Source: an uncultured Actinomycetes bacterium
GTDB taxonomy: Bacteria > Actinomycetota > Actinomycetes > Nanopelagicales > Nanopelagicaceae
Direction: 5' to 3'
Length of the DNA stretch: 6,535 nucleotides
Assembly (NCBI GenBank): GCA_903953805.1
Contig: CAJBLC010000009.1
Span: forward strand, 1-6,535
In this document: piece by piece, positions 6,172 to 6,535 of the stretch
Layout: each line of letters starts with the position of its first letter
How positions within the stretch are numbered: position 1 is the stretch's first letter
The notes under the pieces: generated by a model
The model's input: the letters and a program-made list of their open reading frames with translations, nothing else
The model's database searches: none
What the model was told of the DNA's origin: nothing
Program-made: the position numbers and the translations under genes

Positions 6172-6535
6172 TTACTTGATTGAGACCTTTGCGCCAGCAG
6201 CTTCGAGAGCAGCCTTTGCCTTGTCGACAGCTTCCTTTGAACCCTTTTCGATGAGGGTTGCAGGAGTTGCATCGACGAGATCCTTTGCTTCCTTGAGACC
6301 AAGAGCAGAGTTGATTCCGCGAACTTCCTTGATCACAGCGATCTTCTGTGAACCAGCATCTTCGAGGATGAGTGTGAACTCGTCCTGTGCATCTGCTGCG
6401 CCGCCAGCGGCTGCTGCGCCACCTGCTGCTGCAACTGCTACTGGAGCTGCTGCTGTTACGTCGAACTCTGTCTCAAATGCCTTTACGAAATCTGAAAGCT
6501 CAACAAGGGTCATCTCCTTGAATGCTGCCATCAAA
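6172..6535 (-). CDS. rplL: 50S ribosomal protein L7/L12, 5' end outside window
   Basis: This is the acidic, multicopy stalk protein of the large subunit, which binds L10 as dimers and recruits and activates the translational GTPases EF-Tu, EF-G, IF2 and RF3. Counting from the first complete codon, residues ~1-30 are the end of the dimerisation domain (AAFKEMTLVELSDFVKAFE), ~31-48 an Ala/Gly-rich flexible hinge, and ~50-120 the globular factor-binding domain with KIAVIKEVRG and LGLKEAKDLVDATP, ending KVSIK. The first possible in-window starts (TTG 6534, ATG 6531) are probably internal. Actinobacterial L12 usually begins with about ten residues like MAKLSTDELL before AFKEM, and here the TTG-ATG codons read Leu-Met at that place. 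No ribosome site can be checked because the sequence ends one base further. In the family rplJ lies just upstream, beyond the edge; that is inference. Confidence 0.97.
   Translation of the reverse strand, partial: LMAAFKEMTLVELSDFVKAFETEFDVTAAAPVAVAAAGGAAAAGGAADAQDEFTLILEDAGSQKIAVIKEVRGINSALGLKEAKDLVDATPATLIEKGSKEAVDKAKAALEAAGAKVSIK

Overview
The window is a stretch of core transcription and translation genes, all on the minus strand. In the direction of transcription (high to low coordinates) they are the end of rplL (ribosomal protein L7/L12), a small gene for an uncharacterised secreted protein, complete rpoB (RNA polymerase beta) and the first ~45% of rpoC (beta prime). The plus strand holds no credible gene.

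The organism is almost certainly an actinobacterium (Actinomycetota). RpoB aligns from its first residues with Streptomyces and Mycobacterium RpoB as I remember them. RpoC carries the charged coiled-coil insertion at ~140-230 known from actinobacterial beta prime. L12 has the actinobacterial AFKEM-type N-terminus. Base composition is only about half G+C (one 60-base row counted at 50%), low for the phylum. This suggests a reduced-GC lineage such as freshwater planktonic actinobacteria (acI/Nanopelagicales). That placement is inference; no tree was computed.

Layout: 6172-6535 is rplL, cut at its 5' end by the window edge and followed by a textbook intrinsic terminator (6121-6159). 6000-6120 is a short control region with a perfect 8-bp inverted repeat abutting a weak promoter candidate. 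5466-5999 encodes a 177-residue alanine-rich protein with a signal peptide and a Pro/Lys-rich tail, followed by a strong GC-rich hairpin (5409-5440). 5236-5408 is the rpoB control region and leader, with a promoter candidate whose -35 box lies inside a perfect inverted repeat. 1789-5235 is rpoB, starting at TTG. rpoC starts 12 bases after the rpoB stop and runs off the window at base 1. No stretch without a gene exceeds 300 bases.

rpoB and rpoC clearly form one operon making the two catalytic subunits of RNA polymerase. In enterobacteria rplL and rpoB share a transcript. Here a terminator, an unrelated secreted-protein gene and a second hairpin lie between them, so rpoBC probably depends on its own promoter. 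I see no mobile element, CRISPR array, tRNA or rRNA. The only unfamiliar items are the secreted protein and the two intergenic inverted repeats.
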